Below, piece after piece: positions 55,026 through 64,000 of a stretch of DNA of 64,000 nucleotides (the first letter of the stretch is position 1; each line of letters begins with the position of its first letter). This DNA is from Ramlibacter sp. (GTDB lineage: Bacteria > Pseudomonadota > Gammaproteobacteria > Burkholderiales > Burkholderiaceae_C). The DNA lies in assembly GCA_019635415.1 (NCBI GenBank), contig JAHBZN010000002.1, positions 1,054,001 through 1,118,000 of the forward strand, read 5' to 3'. The notes beneath the pieces were generated by a model. That model was not told the DNA's origin. It was given only the letters and a program-made list of their open reading frames with translations, and made no database searches. The translations under genes and the position numbers were made by a program.

Positions 55026-55562
55026 ATGCGTCTCACAACCAAAGGCCGTTTTGCGGTCACTGCGATGATTGACCTGGCCTTGCGCCAGAACAACGGGCCG
55101 GTCACTCTGGCGGCCATCAGCCAGCGCCAGCAGATTTCCCTGTCCTATCTCGAGCAGTTGTTCGGCAAGCTGCGTCGCCACGAGCTGGTGGAGTCCACCC
55201 GCGGACCGGGTGGTGGCTACACGCTGGGCCGTAAGGCCGCGGACATCACGGTGGCGGACATCATCGTTTCCGTGGATGAGCCGATCGACGCCACCCAGTG
55301 CAGCGGCAAGGAAAATTGCCTGGGTGATGGCGGCCGGTGCATGACCCACGAACTCTGGGCCTCGCTCAATCAGCGCATGGTGGAGTTCCTGGACTCGGTG
55401 AGCCTGCAGAAGCTGGTGGACGAGCAGATCGCCAAGGGCATCCAGATCGAAGACAAGCCGGCAGTCAAGCGGGCCATTTCCAGCCAGCCGGTGGTCAAGC
55501 CGATCCGTGTGAATGCCCCCAACTCGGTCTTTGCACTGGGTAACGCGTTCGCGAAGTCCTGA
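55026..55562 (+). CDS. iscR: Iron-sulfur cluster regulator IscR
   Basis: 178 residues, Rrf2 family. Winged helix [19 protein letters not shown] and [19 protein letters not shown]; cluster ligands C92, C98, C105 and H108, matching the E. coli set. The C-terminal 40 residues are a variable tail. AAGGAG precedes the ATG. First gene of the isc operon, which it likely represses when its [2Fe-2S] cluster is loaded. Confidence 0.95.
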   Translation: MRLTTKGRFAVTAMIDLALRQNNGPVTLAAISQRQQISLSYLEQLFGKLRRHELVESTRGPGGGYTLGRKAADITVADIIVSVDEPIDATQCSGKENCLGDGGRCMTHELWASLNQRMVEFLDSVSLQKLVDEQIAKGIQIEDKPAVKRAISSQPVVKPIRVNAPNSVFALGNAFAKS

Positions 55563-55597
55563 TTTTTCCGTACCCGCCAGCAGTAGTTACGCCAGCC

Positions 55598-56818
55598 ATG
55601 GACGCCACTCCCCACTTTCCCATCTACATGGACTACAGCGCCACCAACCCGTGCGACCCGCGGGTGGTGGACGCCATGATCCCCTGGTTGCGCGAGCATT
55701 TTGGCAACCCGGCCTCGCGCAGCCACGCCTGGGGCTGGGAAGCCGAAGCCGCGGTTGAAAAGGCCCGCGGCCATGTGGCCGACCTGATCGGGGCCGACCC
55801 GCGCGAGATTGTCTGGACCTCTGGCGCAACCGAGTCCAACAACCTCGCGCTCAAGGGCGCGGCCCACTTCTACAAAACCCGCGGCAAGCACCTCATCACC
55901 GTCAAGACCGAGCACAAGGCCGTGCTGGACACCATGCGCGAACTGGAGCGCCAGGGCTTCGAGGTCAGCTACCTCGACGTGCAGGAAGACGGGCTGCTGG
56001 ATCTGGAGGTGCTCAAGGCCGCCATCCGGCCCGACACCATCCTGGTCAGCGTCATGTTCGTGAACAACGAAATCGGCGTGATCCAGGACATTGCGGCCAT
56101 CGGCACGCTGTGCCGTGAGAAGGGAATCATCTTTCACGTGGACGCGGCCCAGGCCACGGGCCGGATCGATATCGACCTGGCGTCGCTGCCGGTGGACCTG
56201 ATGAGCCTGACGTCGCACAAGACGTATGGCCCCAAGGGCATTGGCGCGCTGTTCGTGCGCCGCAAGCCGCGCGTGCGCATCGAGGCGCAGATGCACGGCG
56301 GTGGGCATGAGCGCGGCATGCGATCCGGCACCCTGCCGACCCACCAGTGCGTGGGCATGGGAGAGGCCTACCGCATCGCCAAGGCCGAGATGCATGAGGA
56401 AAACAAGCGCATCCGCGCGCTGCATGACCGCATGCTCAAGGGGCTGCAGGATATCGAGCAGGTGTTCGTGAACGGCCACGCAGACAAGCGCGTGCCGCAC
56501 AACCTCAACATGAGCTTCAACTTTGTCGAGGGTGAATCGCTCATCATGGGCATCAAGGGCCTGGCGGTGTCGTCGGGCTCGGCCTGTACTTCGGCCAGCC
56601 TGGAGCCCAGCTACGTGCTGCGCGCCCTGGGGCGCAGCGATGAGCTGGCCCACAGCAGCCTGCGCATGACCATCGGCCGCTGGACGACCGAGGAAGAAAT
56701 CGACTACGCCGTCTCCACCATCCGGGCCAACGTTGCCAAGCTGCGCGACCTGAGCCCGCTGTGGGAGATGTATCAGGACGGGGTGGACATCAGCACCATC
56801 CAGTGGACCGCTCATTGA
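55598..56818 (+). CDS. iscS: Cysteine desulfurase IscS
   Basis: 406 residues. Extracts sulfur from cysteine for Fe-S assembly and tRNA thiolation. PLP Lys208 lies in [12 protein letters not shown] and the persulfide Cys330 in [30 protein letters not shown] and [11 protein letters not shown] are also typical. 35 bases after iscR, 18 before iscU. Confidence 0.97.
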   Translation: MDATPHFPIYMDYSATNPCDPRVVDAMIPWLREHFGNPASRSHAWGWEAEAAVEKARGHVADLIGADPREIVWTSGATESNNLALKGAAHFYKTRGKHLITVKTEHKAVLDTMRELERQGFEVSYLDVQEDGLLDLEVLKAAIRPDTILVSVMFVNNEIGVIQDIAAIGTLCREKGIIFHVDAAQATGRIDIDLASLPVDLMSLTSHKTYGPKGIGALFVRRKPRVRIEAQMHGGGHERGMRSGTLPTHQCVGMGEAYRIAKAEMHEENKRIRALHDRMLKGLQDIEQVFVNGHADKRVPHNLNMSFNFVEGESLIMGIKGLAVSSGSACTSASLEPSYVLRALGRSDELAHSSLRMTIGRWTTEEEIDYAVSTIRANVAKLRDLSPLWEMYQDGVDISTIQWTAH

Positions 56819-56836
56819 ATTCAAGAGGAACCGCTC

Positions 56837-57235
56837 ATGGCTTACTCAGAAAAAGTTGTTGACCACTATGAAAACCCGCGCAACGTCGGCTCCTTTGACA
56901 AGGGCGACGAATCCGTGGGCACCGGCATGGTGGGCGCGCCCGCCTGCGGCGATGTGATGAAGCTGCAGATCAAGGTGAACCCCCAGACTGGCGTGATCGA
57001 GGACGCACGCTTCAAGACCTATGGCTGTGGCTCCGCCATTGCCTCCAGTTCGCTCGTCACCGAGTGGGTCAAGGGCAAGACGCTGGACGAGGCTGCCGCG
57101 CTCAAGAACGCGCAGATTGCCGAGGAACTGGCGCTGCCGCCGGTCAAGATCCACTGCTCGATCCTGGCCGAAGACGCGATCAAGGCCGCGGTGGACGATT
57201 ACAGGAAAAAGCACGTCGCTGCCGCGGTTCACTGA
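56837..57235 (+). CDS. iscU: Fe-S cluster scaffold IscU
   Basis: 132 residues. The three cluster cysteines C37 ([10 protein letters not shown]), C64 ([13 protein letters not shown]) and C107 ([12 protein letters not shown]) are present, with the LPPVK motif (about 100-104) recognised by the HscA chaperone. A ribosome-binding GAGGAA precedes the ATG. Confidence 0.97.
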   Translation: MAYSEKVVDHYENPRNVGSFDKGDESVGTGMVGAPACGDVMKLQIKVNPQTGVIEDARFKTYGCGSAIASSSLVTEWVKGKTLDEAAALKNAQIAEELALPPVKIHCSILAEDAIKAAVDDYRKKHVAAAVH

Positions 57236-57248
57236 GGGCCGTTGTTTC

Positions 57249-57572
57249 ATGGCGATTTCCCTGACCGAAGCCGCGGCCCGGCACGTCAACCGCTACCTGA
57301 CCAAACGGGGCAGGGGCGTGGGCGTGCGGCTGGGCGTGAAAACCACGGGCTGCTCCGGCCTGGCCTACAAGCTGGAGTACGTGGATGACGTGGCGCCCGA
57401 AGACCTCGTGTTCGAGAACCACGGGGTGAAGGTGCTGATCGATCCCAAGAGCCTCGCCTATATCGATGGCACCGAGCTCGATTTCGTGCGCGAAGGCCTC
57501 AACGAAGGCTTCAGGTTCAACAACCCCAACGAGCGTGACCGCTGCGGTTGCGGCGAGTCGTTCCGGGTTTGA
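57249..57572 (+). CDS. iscA: Fe-S assembly protein IscA (A-type carrier)
   Basis: 107 residues with the three conserved cysteines C35 ([14 protein letters not shown]), C99 and C101 (RCGCGESF). ATG 57249 is 13 bases after iscU. It is followed by an intrinsic-terminator-like hairpin before hscB. Confidence 0.96.
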   Translation: MAISLTEAAARHVNRYLTKRGRGVGVRLGVKTTGCSGLAYKLEYVDDVAPEDLVFENHGVKVLIDPKSLAYIDGTELDFVREGLNEGFRFNNPNERDRCGCGESFRV

Positions 57573-57595
57573 GCCGGCCAGGCGCGATCGCACCG

Positions 57596-57618
57596 GCCGC
57601 CTGCGGGGCGGCTTTTTG
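57596..57618 (+). terminator. Intrinsic-terminator-like hairpin between iscA and hscB
   Basis: GCCGCC and GGCGGC form a 6-bp GC stem around TGCGG, followed by TTTTTG. It lies within the isc operon, 6 bases before the hscB ATG, so it may attenuate hscB-hscA-fdx relative to iscRSUA. Confidence 0.7.
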
Positions 57619-57623
57619 TCGAG

Positions 57624-58142
57624 ATGAATCTCCAGTCCACCGATTTCGAATTGTTTGATGTGCCCGCGCGATTTGCGCAGGATCGCGCCGCGCTGGATGC
57701 CCGCTGGAAAGAGCTGCAGCGCGAAGCGCATCCGGACCGCTTCGCGGCCCAGGGAGCCGCTGCCCAGCGGCTCGCGCTGCAGTGGTCCGTTCGGATCAAC
57801 GAAGCCTACCAGCGCCTGAAGGACCCGTTGCGGCGAGCCGCCTACCTGTGCGAGCTGCGCGGCGCCCCGATCCATGCCGAGACCAACACCGCCATGCCGC
57901 CCGAGTTCCTGATGGAGCAGATGCAGTGGCGCGAGGCGCTGGACGAGGCGGATGCGCTGCCCGAGCTCGAGGCGCTGACCGACACGCTGGGCGCTTCCCG
58001 CGCCGAAGCGCTGCGGCAGCTCGAAGCGCTGCTGGACGTGCAGGACGACCCGCCAAGCGCCGCCCAGCAGGTCCGGGCCCTCATGTTCATCGAGCGCTTT
58101 GCCCATGACGTCGAAGCGCGCATTGACCAACTGGGACAATAG
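57624..58142 (+). CDS. hscB: Fe-S co-chaperone HscB (J-domain)
   Basis: 172 residues. N-terminal J domain with HPD at 36-38 ([14 protein letters not shown]) and [19 protein letters not shown]-terminal three-helix IscU-binding domain with [17 protein letters not shown]. Delivers IscU to HscA. ATG 57624 directly follows the terminator-like hairpin. Confidence 0.95.
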   Translation: MNLQSTDFELFDVPARFAQDRAALDARWKELQREAHPDRFAAQGAAAQRLALQWSVRINEAYQRLKDPLRRAAYLCELRGAPIHAETNTAMPPEFLMEQMQWREALDEADALPELEALTDTLGASRAEALRQLEALLDVQDDPPSAAQQVRALMFIERFAHDVEARIDQLGQ

Positions 58143-58186
58143 GCCGCAATCCGACCCGCCGTCCCCTCGGCCCAACGACAGAACCC

Positions 58187-60046
58187 ATGGCATTGCTTCA
58201 GATTTCAGAACCCGGGCAGTCACCCGACCCGCACCAGCGGCGCGTGGCCGTTGGCATCGACCTGGGAACCACCCATTCGCTGGTGGCCGCCGTGCGCAGC
58301 GGCGTGGCCGAGTGCCTGCCTGATGCGCAGGGTCGGGTGATTCTGCCTTCCGTGGTGCGCTACCTCGAAGGCCACGGCCGCCAGATCGGCCACGACGCGC
58401 TGGCCGCGGTGACCAGCGACCCCGAGAACACCGTGGCCTCGGTCAAGCGTTTCATGGGCCGCGGCCTGCAGGACATCGCGGGGCGCGACCAATTGCCTTA
58501 CCAGTTTGTCGACAAGCCCGGAATGCTGGCCTTGCGCACCCGTGCCGGCGAAAAGTCGCCCGTGGAGGTGAGCGCAGAGATTCTGGCCACCCTGCGCCAT
58601 CGCGCGGAGGACACCTTCAACGATGACCTGTACGGCGCGGTCATCACGGTGCCGGCCTATTTCGACGACGCCCAGCGGCAGGCCACCAAGGACGCCGCAC
58701 AGCTTGCCGGCATCCACGTGCTGCGCCTGATCAACGAACCGACTGCCGCTGCCATCGCCTATGGCTTGGACAATGCAGCCGAGGGCGTCTACGCTGTCTA
58801 TGACCTGGGTGGGGGCACGTTCGACATCTCCATCCTGCGCATGAGCCGGGGCGTGTTCGAGGTCCTGGCCACCGGGGGCGACTCGGCACTGGGCGGTGAC
58901 GACTATGACCGCGCACTGGCGGACTGGGTTCTTGCGCAGACCGGCGCCAGGGCCGAGACCGCCGCTGACAAGGCCGTGCTCAAGCAGGCTGCGCGGGATG
59001 CCAAGGAGGCACTGTCTGCTATTAATTCAATAGCGCTTCGTGCCCGTCTGGCGGGGGCTGAGATCGAATTTGACGTGAATCAGCAGCAATTCGATGCGGC
59101 CACCGCCGCTCTGACCGCCCGGACGATGACGGCCGTGCGCAAGGCCCTGCGCGACGCGCGGATCGACAAGGCCGAGATCCAGGGCGTCGTGATGGTGGGC
59201 GGCTCCACGCGCATGCCCCAGATCCAGCGCGCGGTGGCCGACTTTTTTGGCCGTCCGCCGCTGGTGAACCTGAACCCCGACGAAGTGGTGGCGCTGGGCG
59301 CAGCCATCCAGGCCAATCAGCTGGCCGGCAACGACACGGCCGGCGACCTGCTGCTGCTGGATGTGATCCCGCTGTCACTGGGTCTGGAGACCATGGGCGG
59401 CCTGGTGGAGCGCATCGTGCCGCGCAACGAGACCATCCCCACGGCCAAGGCCCAGGACTTCACCACCTACAAGGACGGCCAGACCGCGTTGGCGCTGCAC
59501 GTGGTGCAGGGCGAGCGCGACCTGGTGGCGGACTGCCGCAGCCTTGCCCGCTTCGAGTTGCGCGGTATTCCCCCGATGGCGGCCGGCGCGGCGCGCATCC
59601 GCGTGACGTTCACCGTGGATGCCGACGGGCTGCTGAGCGTCAGTGCGCGGGAGCAGGGCAGCGGCGTGGAAGCGCGCATCGATGTCAAGCCGTCCTACGG
59701 CCTGTCCGACGACCAGATCGCGGCCATGCTGCAGGACAGCTTTGCCACGGCGGGGCAGGACATGAAAGCCCGAGCCCTGGTGGAAGCCCGCGTGGACGCC
59801 GACCGCATGCTGCTCGCCACGCAAAGCGCGCTGGACGTTGACGCCGACCTGCTCGACCCCCAGCAACTGGCCGACGTCGAGGCGCTCATGGCGCAGCTGC
59901 GCCGGACGGTGGACGAGAGCACCGAGGCCGCCCCGATCGAGGCGGCCACCCAGGCCCTGGCAGCCGGCACCGAGGCCTTTGCCGCCCGGCGCATGAACCA
60001 GGGCATCCGCAAGGCCCTGGCCGGGCGCAGCGTCGAATCGATTTGA
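58187..60046 (+). CDS. hscA: Fe-S chaperone HscA (Hsp70 family) with repeat-derived segment
   Basis: 619 residues. ATPase domain: [72 protein letters not shown]; substrate domain: [22 protein letters not shown]. Residues about 277-292 are encoded by an inverted copy of the dispersed repeat (59015-59060), giving [14 protein letters not shown] before the conserved REQF-like QQQF block. Frame intact. Works with HscB to release clusters from IscU. Confidence 0.95.
   Translation: MALLQISEPGQSPDPHQRRVAVGIDLGTTHSLVAAVRSGVAECLPDAQGRVILPSVVRYLEGHGRQIGHDALAAVTSDPENTVASVKRFMGRGLQDIAGRDQLPYQFVDKPGMLALRTRAGEKSPVEVSAEILATLRHRAEDTFNDDLYGAVITVPAYFDDAQRQATKDAAQLAGIHVLRLINEPTAAAIAYGLDNAAEGVYAVYDLGGGTFDISILRMSRGVFEVLATGGDSALGGDDYDRALADWVLAQTGARAETAADKAVLKQAARDAKEALSAINSIALRARLAGAEIEFDVNQQQFDAATAALTARTMTAVRKALRDARIDKAEIQGVVMVGGSTRMPQIQRAVADFFGRPPLVNLNPDEVVALGAAIQANQLAGNDTAGDLLLLDVIPLSLGLETMGGLVERIVPRNETIPTAKAQDFTTYKDGQTALALHVVQGERDLVADCRSLARFELRGIPPMAAGAARIRVTFTVDADGLLSVSAREQGSGVEARIDVKPSYGLSDDQIAAMLQDSFATAGQDMKARALVEARVDADRMLLATQSALDVDADLLDPQQLADVEALMAQLRRTVDESTEAAPIEAATQALAAGTEAFAARRMNQGIRKALAGRSVESI
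59015..59060 (-). repeat. Dispersed 46-bp repeat core, copy F (inside hscA, inverted)
   Basis: On the minus strand it reads CAGCCC, 20 nt, GCTAT, TGAATTA, ATAGCAGA. The GCTAT/ATAGC arms are a perfect inverted repeat here. It shares GAAGCGCTATTGAA-like sequence with copy D, although the two are 24 kb apart. Confidence 0.8.
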
Positions 60047-60055
60047 AAGCCCGCC

Positions 60056-60394
60056 ATGCCCGTGATCAAGATTCTTCCCCACCCCGAGTACTGCCCGCAG
60101 GGCGCGCAGGTCACGGCCCCGGCCGGCACGTCGATCTGCGAGGCCCTGCTGGACCACGACATCGACATCGAGCATGCCTGTGACATGAGCTGCGCCTGCA
60201 CCACCTGCCACGTCATCGTGCGCGAGGGCTTTGCCTCGCTCAACGAGCTCGACGAGAACGAGGAAGACCTGCTGGACCGGGCCTGGGGCCTGGAGCCCCA
60301 ATCACGCCTGAGCTGCCAGGCGATCCTGGCCCAGAGCGATGTGGTGGTCGAAATCCCCAAGTACTCGATCAACCACGCCAAGGAAAATCACTAG
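60056..60394 (+). CDS. fdx: Isc-type [2Fe-2S] ferredoxin
   Basis: 112 residues. Cluster ligands C42, C48, C51 and C87 (ACDMSCACTTCHV; RLSCQAIL), with the extra C46 typical of Isc ferredoxins. Acidic NELDENEEDLLDRAW helix is the partner-binding surface. Last gene of the isc operon, 9 bases after hscA. Confidence 0.95.
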   Translation: MPVIKILPHPEYCPQGAQVTAPAGTSICEALLDHDIDIEHACDMSCACTTCHVIVREGFASLNELDENEEDLLDRAWGLEPQSRLSCQAILAQSDVVVEIPKYSINHAKENH

Positions 60395-60406
60395 GCCGCG
60401 GACGCC

Positions 60407-61162
60407 CTAGGCGATCGAGTAGCCGCCGTCCACGGGGATGGCCGTGCCGGTGATGAAATCCGACGCGGCACTGGCCAGGAACACCGCGATGCCGGCCAGG
60501 TCGGCGGGCTGGCCCCAGCGGCCGGCGGGGGTGCGTGCCAGCACCCGCTCGTACAGGCCCTGCACCTGCTGGCGCGCGCCCTGGGTCAACTCGGTATCGA
60601 TCCAGCCCGGCAGCACGGCGTTGACCTGGATGCCGTCGCCGGCCCAGGCGGTGGCCAGGGACCGCGTGAGCTGAACCACGCCGCCCTTGCTCGCGCCGTA
60701 GGCCGAGGCATAGGGCGCACCGAAGATCGACAGCATCGAACCGATGTTGATGACCTTGCCGCCACCGGCGCGCAGCAGGTGGGGGTGCGCCGCTTTGGCG
60801 CACACGAAGGCGCTGGTGAGGTTGGTGTCCAGCACGTGCTGCCACTCGTCCAGGGCCAGATCCTGCGGTTTCTTGCGCACGGTGGTGCCCGCGTTGTTCA
60901 CCAGCACGTCGAGCCGGCCGTGGCGCGCCGCGCAGTCCGTCATGAGCTGGGCCACCGAGGCCTCGTCGCACACGTCCACCGCCATCGCATCGGCCCGCCC
61001 GCCGGCGGCGCGCAATTGCGCCACGGCGTCAGCGGACTTGGCGGTGTTGCGCCCCGCGACCACCACCGTCGCGCCGGCCTGCGCCAGGCCCCCCGCCATG
61101 CCCAGGCCGATGCCTCCGTTGCCGCCCGTGACCAGCGCCACCTTGCCTTCCAGACTGAACAT
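60407..61162 (-). CDS. Short-chain dehydrogenase/reductase (KduD/Gno-like)
   Basis: 251 residues: cofactor motif TGGNGGIG, NNAG, GSMLSIFG and catalytic YGASKGG, plus PVDGGYSIA at the C-terminus. Similar to 2-deoxy-D-gluconate/gluconate 5-dehydrogenases, but SDR substrate cannot be read from sequence. ATG 61160-61162 follows GGAG; a start ten codons upstream (61192) is less likely. Divergent from dnaQ. Confidence 0.82.
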   Translation of the reverse strand: MFSLEGKVALVTGGNGGIGLGMAGGLAQAGATVVVAGRNTAKSADAVAQLRAAGGRADAMAVDVCDEASVAQLMTDCAARHGRLDVLVNNAGTTVRKKPQDLALDEWQHVLDTNLTSAFVCAKAAHPHLLRAGGGKVINIGSMLSIFGAPYASAYGASKGGVVQLTRSLATAWAGDGIQVNAVLPGWIDTELTQGARQQVQGLYERVLARTPAGRWGQPADLAGIAVFLASAASDFITGTAIPVDGGYSIA

Positions 61163-61206
61163 GCCGCGCTCCTGCTTGCCGAAAAGGGTCAAGCATAATC
61201 CCGGGC

Positions 61207-61917
61207 ATGCGACAGATCGTTCTCGACACGGAAACCACCGGCCTGTCCGCCGCCGGCGGCGACCGCATCATTGAGGTGGGTTGCGTGGAACTGCTCAACC
61301 GGAAACTGACCGGCAACAACAAGCACTTCTACCTCAACCCCGAACGCGACAGCCACGAGGATGCGCTCAAGGTCCACGGCATCAGCAACGAATTCCTCAA
61401 GGACAAACCCAAATTCGCGGCCGTGGCTGATGAACTCATGGACTACCTGTGCGGTGCCGAGATCATCATCCACAACGCGGCGTTCGATGTGGGCTTCCTC
61501 AACAAGGAGCTCGAACTGCTCGGCAGGCCCGACTTCCGCAGCGTCGTGGGCAGTGTGACCGACACCCTGGCCATGGCCAAGGAGATGTACCCCGGCAAGC
61601 GCAACAGCCTGGACGCACTGTGCGACCGGCTGGGCGTGGACAACTCGGGCCGCACGCTGCACGGCGCGTTGTTGGACGCGGAGCTGCTCGCCGACGTGTA
61701 CATCAACCTCACGCGCGGCCAGGACGCGCTGCTGATCGATGTGGCGACGCAGGACAGCGCCACCCACACGCAGGCGCGGGTGGACCTCAGCAGCTTCGAC
61801 CTGCCGGTCATAGGGGCCAGCGAGCAGGAACTGGCGGCCCATGAAGAGGTGCTCAAACAACTGGACAAGGCCTGTGGCGGTTCTTCCGTCTGGCGGATGG
61901 CCAGTTCTATGGCATAA
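61207..61917 (+). CDS. dnaQ: DNA polymerase III epsilon subunit (3'-5' proofreading exonuclease)
   Basis: 236 residues. DEDD exonuclease: MRQIVLDTETTGL (D7, E9), HNAAFDVGFLN (second Asp) and TLHGALLDAELLADVY (His/Asp). The C-terminal about 50 residues would bind the polymerase alpha subunit. The gene ends 28 bases upstream of the tRNA-Val gene. Confidence 0.95.
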   Translation: MRQIVLDTETTGLSAAGGDRIIEVGCVELLNRKLTGNNKHFYLNPERDSHEDALKVHGISNEFLKDKPKFAAVADELMDYLCGAEIIIHNAAFDVGFLNKELELLGRPDFRSVVGSVTDTLAMAKEMYPGKRNSLDALCDRLGVDNSGRTLHGALLDAELLADVYINLTRGQDALLIDVATQDSATHTQARVDLSSFDLPVIGASEQELAAHEEVLKQLDKACGGSSVWRMASSMA

Positions 61918-61945
61918 TTCGAGGCTTCGCGGAATTCGATTCTCC

Positions 61946-62020
61946 GGGCGATTAGCTCAGCGGTAGAGCACTGCCTTCACACGGCAGGGGTCACATGTTC
62001 GATCCATGTATCGCCCACCA
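61946..62020 (+). tRNA. tRNA-Val (anticodon CAC)
   Basis: 75 bases including an encoded CCA. Acceptor arms GGGCGAT and ATCGCCC pair fully; D-arm AGCTCAGCGGTAGAGC; anticodon stem CTGCC/GGCAG with loop TTCACAC, anticodon CAC reading GUG; T-arm ACATG/CATGT with TTCGATC. Discriminator base A precedes CCA. Followed at once by a terminator. Confidence 0.96.
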
Positions 62021-62026
62021 GACAAT

Positions 62027-62057
62027 AAAAAAGCCGGCCCCACAGGCCGGCTTTTTT
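62027..62057. terminator. Rho-independent terminator after tRNA-Val
   Basis: AAAAAAGCCGGCC and GGCCGGCTTTTTT pair over 13 bp around CCACA. The stem carries A-runs on the left and T-runs on the right, so it can also serve the convergent cyclic-nucleotide-binding gene. Confidence 0.93.
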
Positions 62058-62088
62058 CATTGGCATGGGCGCAGGGCCCGTGCCGCGG

Positions 62089-62580
62089 TCAGGTCACTGC
62101 CACGCGCTTGCTCACGTCCAGCATGCGGGTGGACACGATGGCCCCCAACGCCATCGCCAGCGCGAGCGCCACGGCGGTTTGCTGCCGCGACAATTTTTCA
62201 AAGCGTTCGGGCGTCAGGCCCCAGACCCGGCTTTCCTCGAGCGCCTGCACCGTGGCATTGCGCTCGATCTGCGAGAAGAACGCGCCTTCGCCCACCACGG
62301 CGCCGGGCCCCAGCAGGGCGATCTGGATCTGCCCGGCCTGGTCGCCGTAGTGCACGCGCAAGGTGCCGGACTCGACAAAATACAGCGACCGGTCCAGCGC
62401 GCCCTGGGCGATCAGCACATGGCCGCGTTGCACGGATTCAGCGGTCAGGAAATCGGCGAGCACAGGCCACGCGGTCTCGGGCATGAAGCGCGCGAGCGTG
62501 TCGTCGCGGGAGTTGGCCGCCACGGCGGCGACCAGCCTGGAGATGTCGGGCGTCCTGGGCTTGAGGAAGGGCAGGCTCAT
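62089..62580 (-). CDS. Cyclic-nucleotide-binding-domain protein (Crp-like sensor, no DNA-binding domain)
   Basis: 163 residues. The Crp effector fold is clear: RGHVLIAQGALDRSLYFVESGTLRV, then GPGAVVGEGAFFSQIERNATVQALEESRVWGL, here read as adjacent segments of the phosphate-binding cassette. No helix-turn-helix domain follows; the C-terminus is a helix ALALAMALGAIVSTRM. It may bind cAMP or another small molecule and act through protein contacts. Divergent start ATG at 62578-62580; LysR gene 8 bases upstream on the same strand. Confidence 0.8.
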   Translation of the reverse strand: MSLPFLKPRTPDISRLVAAVAANSRDDTLARFMPETAWPVLADFLTAESVQRGHVLIAQGALDRSLYFVESGTLRVHYGDQAGQIQIALLGPGAVVGEGAFFSQIERNATVQALEESRVWGLTPERFEKLSRQQTAVALALAMALGAIVSTRMLDVSKRVAVT

Positions 62581-62588
62581 GGTGTCAG

Positions 62589-63545
62589 TCAGATCGGCGC
62601 GGGTTCATTATGCGGCCTGGGTCGCCGTGCAGGCCCGGTAAAGGGGTCCGGCGCGCCCGGGTGGTGGCATTCATCGAGCAGCCAGCGGCGGAACCGTTCG
62701 AGCGGCTCCTGGTGCGCGCGGGCCTCGGGGTAGCATAACCAATAGCCCTGGTCGTCGACATAGCCGTCGTCCAGCGGCGCGGACACCAGCCCCGCAGCGA
62801 TGTCATCGCGCACCAGGCACTGCGGCACCAGCGCCAACCCCATGCCGGCCGCCACCGCGCGGATCAGGCTGTGAAACTGGTCCAGTTGCGGGCCGGCCAG
62901 CGGGTTGAGGCCCTGCACGCCGTGGGTGTCGCACCAGTGCGCCCAGGCCTGCGGCACCGACACATGCTGCAGCAGCGTGAACTGGCGAATGTCGGCCGGC
63001 TTGCGCAACAGGGGCTTGCCACGCGGCGAGGGCGGGGCGATCAGCATGACCTCGCGTCCCGTCAGGTAGTCGGCCACGGCGCCAGGCCAATGGCCGTCCC
63101 CGAACAGGATGGAGCAGTCAAGGTCGGCCCGGTGGAAGTCGTAACCCTGCACATAGGGCACGAAATGCAGCTCGATCTGGGGGTGCACCTGCTGGAAGCG
63201 GGGCAGCCGGGGGATCAGCCACTTGGCGCCAAACGTGGGCAGTGTGGACAGATTCAGCGCACCGCCGCCATCGCCACTGGTGATGAGGTCCAGTGTGGCC
63301 GCTTCCAGCTGCGCCAGCAGGGGCCGCACCGCGGCCTCGTAGCGCTGGCCCGCGGGCGTCAGGCTCAGGCGCTTGCGCACCCGTTCGAACAGGGCCACGC
63401 CGGTCCAGCGCTCCAGTTCCTGCACCTGCTTGCTCACGGCGCTCTGGGTGAGGTGCAGCGACTCCGCCGCGCGCGAGATGCTGCCGAACCGCGCCGTGGT
63501 GGCGAAGGCGCGCAACAGGTGCAGAGGAGGGTTCAGGCGTCTCAC
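62589..63545 (-). CDS. LysR family regulator (GcvA-like)
   Basis: 318 residues. N-terminal helix-turn-helix: LHLLRAFATTARFGSISRAAE and LHLTQSAVSKQVQELERWTG; C-terminal ligand domain with LNLSTLPTFGAKWLIPRLPRF, typical of the GcvA group. It is divergent from the Bug receptor gene across 107 bases, so control of that uptake system is likely. Confidence 0.9.
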   Translation of the reverse strand: MRRLNPPLHLLRAFATTARFGSISRAAESLHLTQSAVSKQVQELERWTGVALFERVRKRLSLTPAGQRYEAAVRPLLAQLEAATLDLITSGDGGGALNLSTLPTFGAKWLIPRLPRFQQVHPQIELHFVPYVQGYDFHRADLDCSILFGDGHWPGAVADYLTGREVMLIAPPSPRGKPLLRKPADIRQFTLLQHVSVPQAWAHWCDTHGVQGLNPLAGPQLDQFHSLIRAVAAGMGLALVPQCLVRDDIAAGLVSAPLDDGYVDDQGYWLCYPEARAHQEPLERFRRWLLDECHHPGAPDPFTGPARRPRPHNEPAPI

Positions 63546-63652
63546 GCAATGACCTTGTAATTCCAGTTTGGAATGTTATCAGGCGGGAGTTTCATTTGCG
63601 GGAATGACGGCTGTTGCACAGAATCGAATCACCATAACCGTTGGAGAACGCC

Positions 63653-64000
63653 ATGATGCGACGTCGGGAACTCTTGAGCCTTGCCTCTGGAACATTACTC
63701 ACTGGAATATCACGGGCAGACAACCGGCCGCTGCGCCTGGTGGTGCCCTTTCCGCCCGGGGGCGCCACCGACATCACGGCCCGGGTCCTGACCGAGCCGC
63801 TGGCCCGCGTGCTGGGCCAGCCCGCGGTGGTGGAAAACCGTGGCGGAGCCGGCGGCTCCATCGGCATGGCCGAAGTCGCCAAGTCGGCGCCGGATGGCCT
63901 GACGCTGGGGGTGGCCACACTGTCCACCCACGGGGTCAACCCGGCCGTGTACCACAAGCTGCCCTACGACCCGGTCAAGGACTTTGCCGCCGTGACCGAG
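63653..64000 (+). CDS. Bug-family tripartite tricarboxylate transporter receptor (partial, N-terminal 116 residues)
   Basis: Periplasmic receptor; the frame is open to the window edge. Signal peptide at the start (MMRRRELLSLASGTLL, cleavage near 23), then the Bug hallmark RLVVPFPPGGATDITARVLTEPL, followed by VVENRGGAGGSIGM and PDGLTLGVATLSTHGVNP. Bug proteins bind small carboxylates or aromatics; many lack dedicated permease genes. Divergent from a LysR regulator. ATG 63653 follows TTGGAG; ATG 63656 is possible. Confidence 0.87.
   Translation, partial: MMRRRELLSLASGTLLTGISRADNRPLRLVVPFPPGGATDITARVLTEPLARVLGQPAVVENRGGAGGSIGMAEVAKSAPDGLTLGVATLSTHGVNPAVYHKLPYDPVKDFAAVTE

Overview
The window is a high-G+C chromosomal segment of a betaproteobacterium, most likely Burkholderiales/Comamonadaceae. 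The signs are a polyhydroxyalkanoate (PHA) locus (phaC-phaA-phaB plus phaZ), a complete isc operon, TRAP- and Bug-type solute receptors, gentisate catabolism, and a short dispersed repeat that I recall as typical of Comamonadaceae intergenic DNA. Family-level placement is inference; no rRNA or phylogenetic marker was compared.

Layout. 1-5516: 3-hydroxybenzoate/gentisate catabolic operon on the minus strand (3-hydroxybenzoate 6-hydroxylase, an unassigned FAD oxidoreductase, gentisate dioxygenase, fumarylpyruvate hydrolase, TRAP receptor) with a divergent MarR regulator and two look-alike AT-rich candidate operators. 5643-6299: OmpA-like lipoprotein. 6312-10369: minus-strand ECF sigma / candidate anti-sigma / periplasmic sensor / DUF1800 / DUF1501 operon. 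10491-14890: Rieske oxygenase / glutamine-synthetase-like ligase / [2Fe-2S] ferredoxin / small monooxygenase operon with divergent GntR regulator, a candidate amine-oxidation pathway. 14929-20520: maiA, pgeF, a small membrane protein, phaC-phaA-phaB and a terminator. 20582-28660: membrane transporter-like gene, two-component system with a proline-rich sensor, di-haem peroxidase lipoprotein, dusA and small genes. 28661-30864: a lower-G+C island with an AIPR-family candidate phage-defence gene. 30865-39670: GntR regulator and the propionyl-CoA to succinyl-CoA operon (mutase, MeaB, pccB, GST, pccA, VOC protein). 39676-45583: D-cysteine desulfhydrase-like gene and a three-gene 2-oxoacid:ferredoxin oxidoreductase operon. 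45596-48918: ABC receptor, RnfB-like ferredoxin and PHA depolymerase. 49095-54762: LigB dioxygenase, TauE-like transporter, nucleotidyltransferase-like gene, aromatic aminotransferase, uvrB. 54863-60394: isc operon. 60407-64000: SDR, dnaQ, tRNA-Val, cyclic-nucleotide-binding protein, LysR and the start of a Bug receptor.

The most striking structure not explained by gene families is a dispersed repeat with an ungapped 46-bp core: TAGCCC, 20 nt, GCTAT, 7 nt, then an RTAGCAAA-like end. Six copies fall in the window with identical spacing. One is intergenic, one spans the end of meaB, and four lie inside intact reading frames (ferredoxin, pgeF, pccA, hscA). The genes together describe a metabolically flexible aerobic heterotroph that uses aromatics and propionyl-CoA precursors and stores carbon as PHA.
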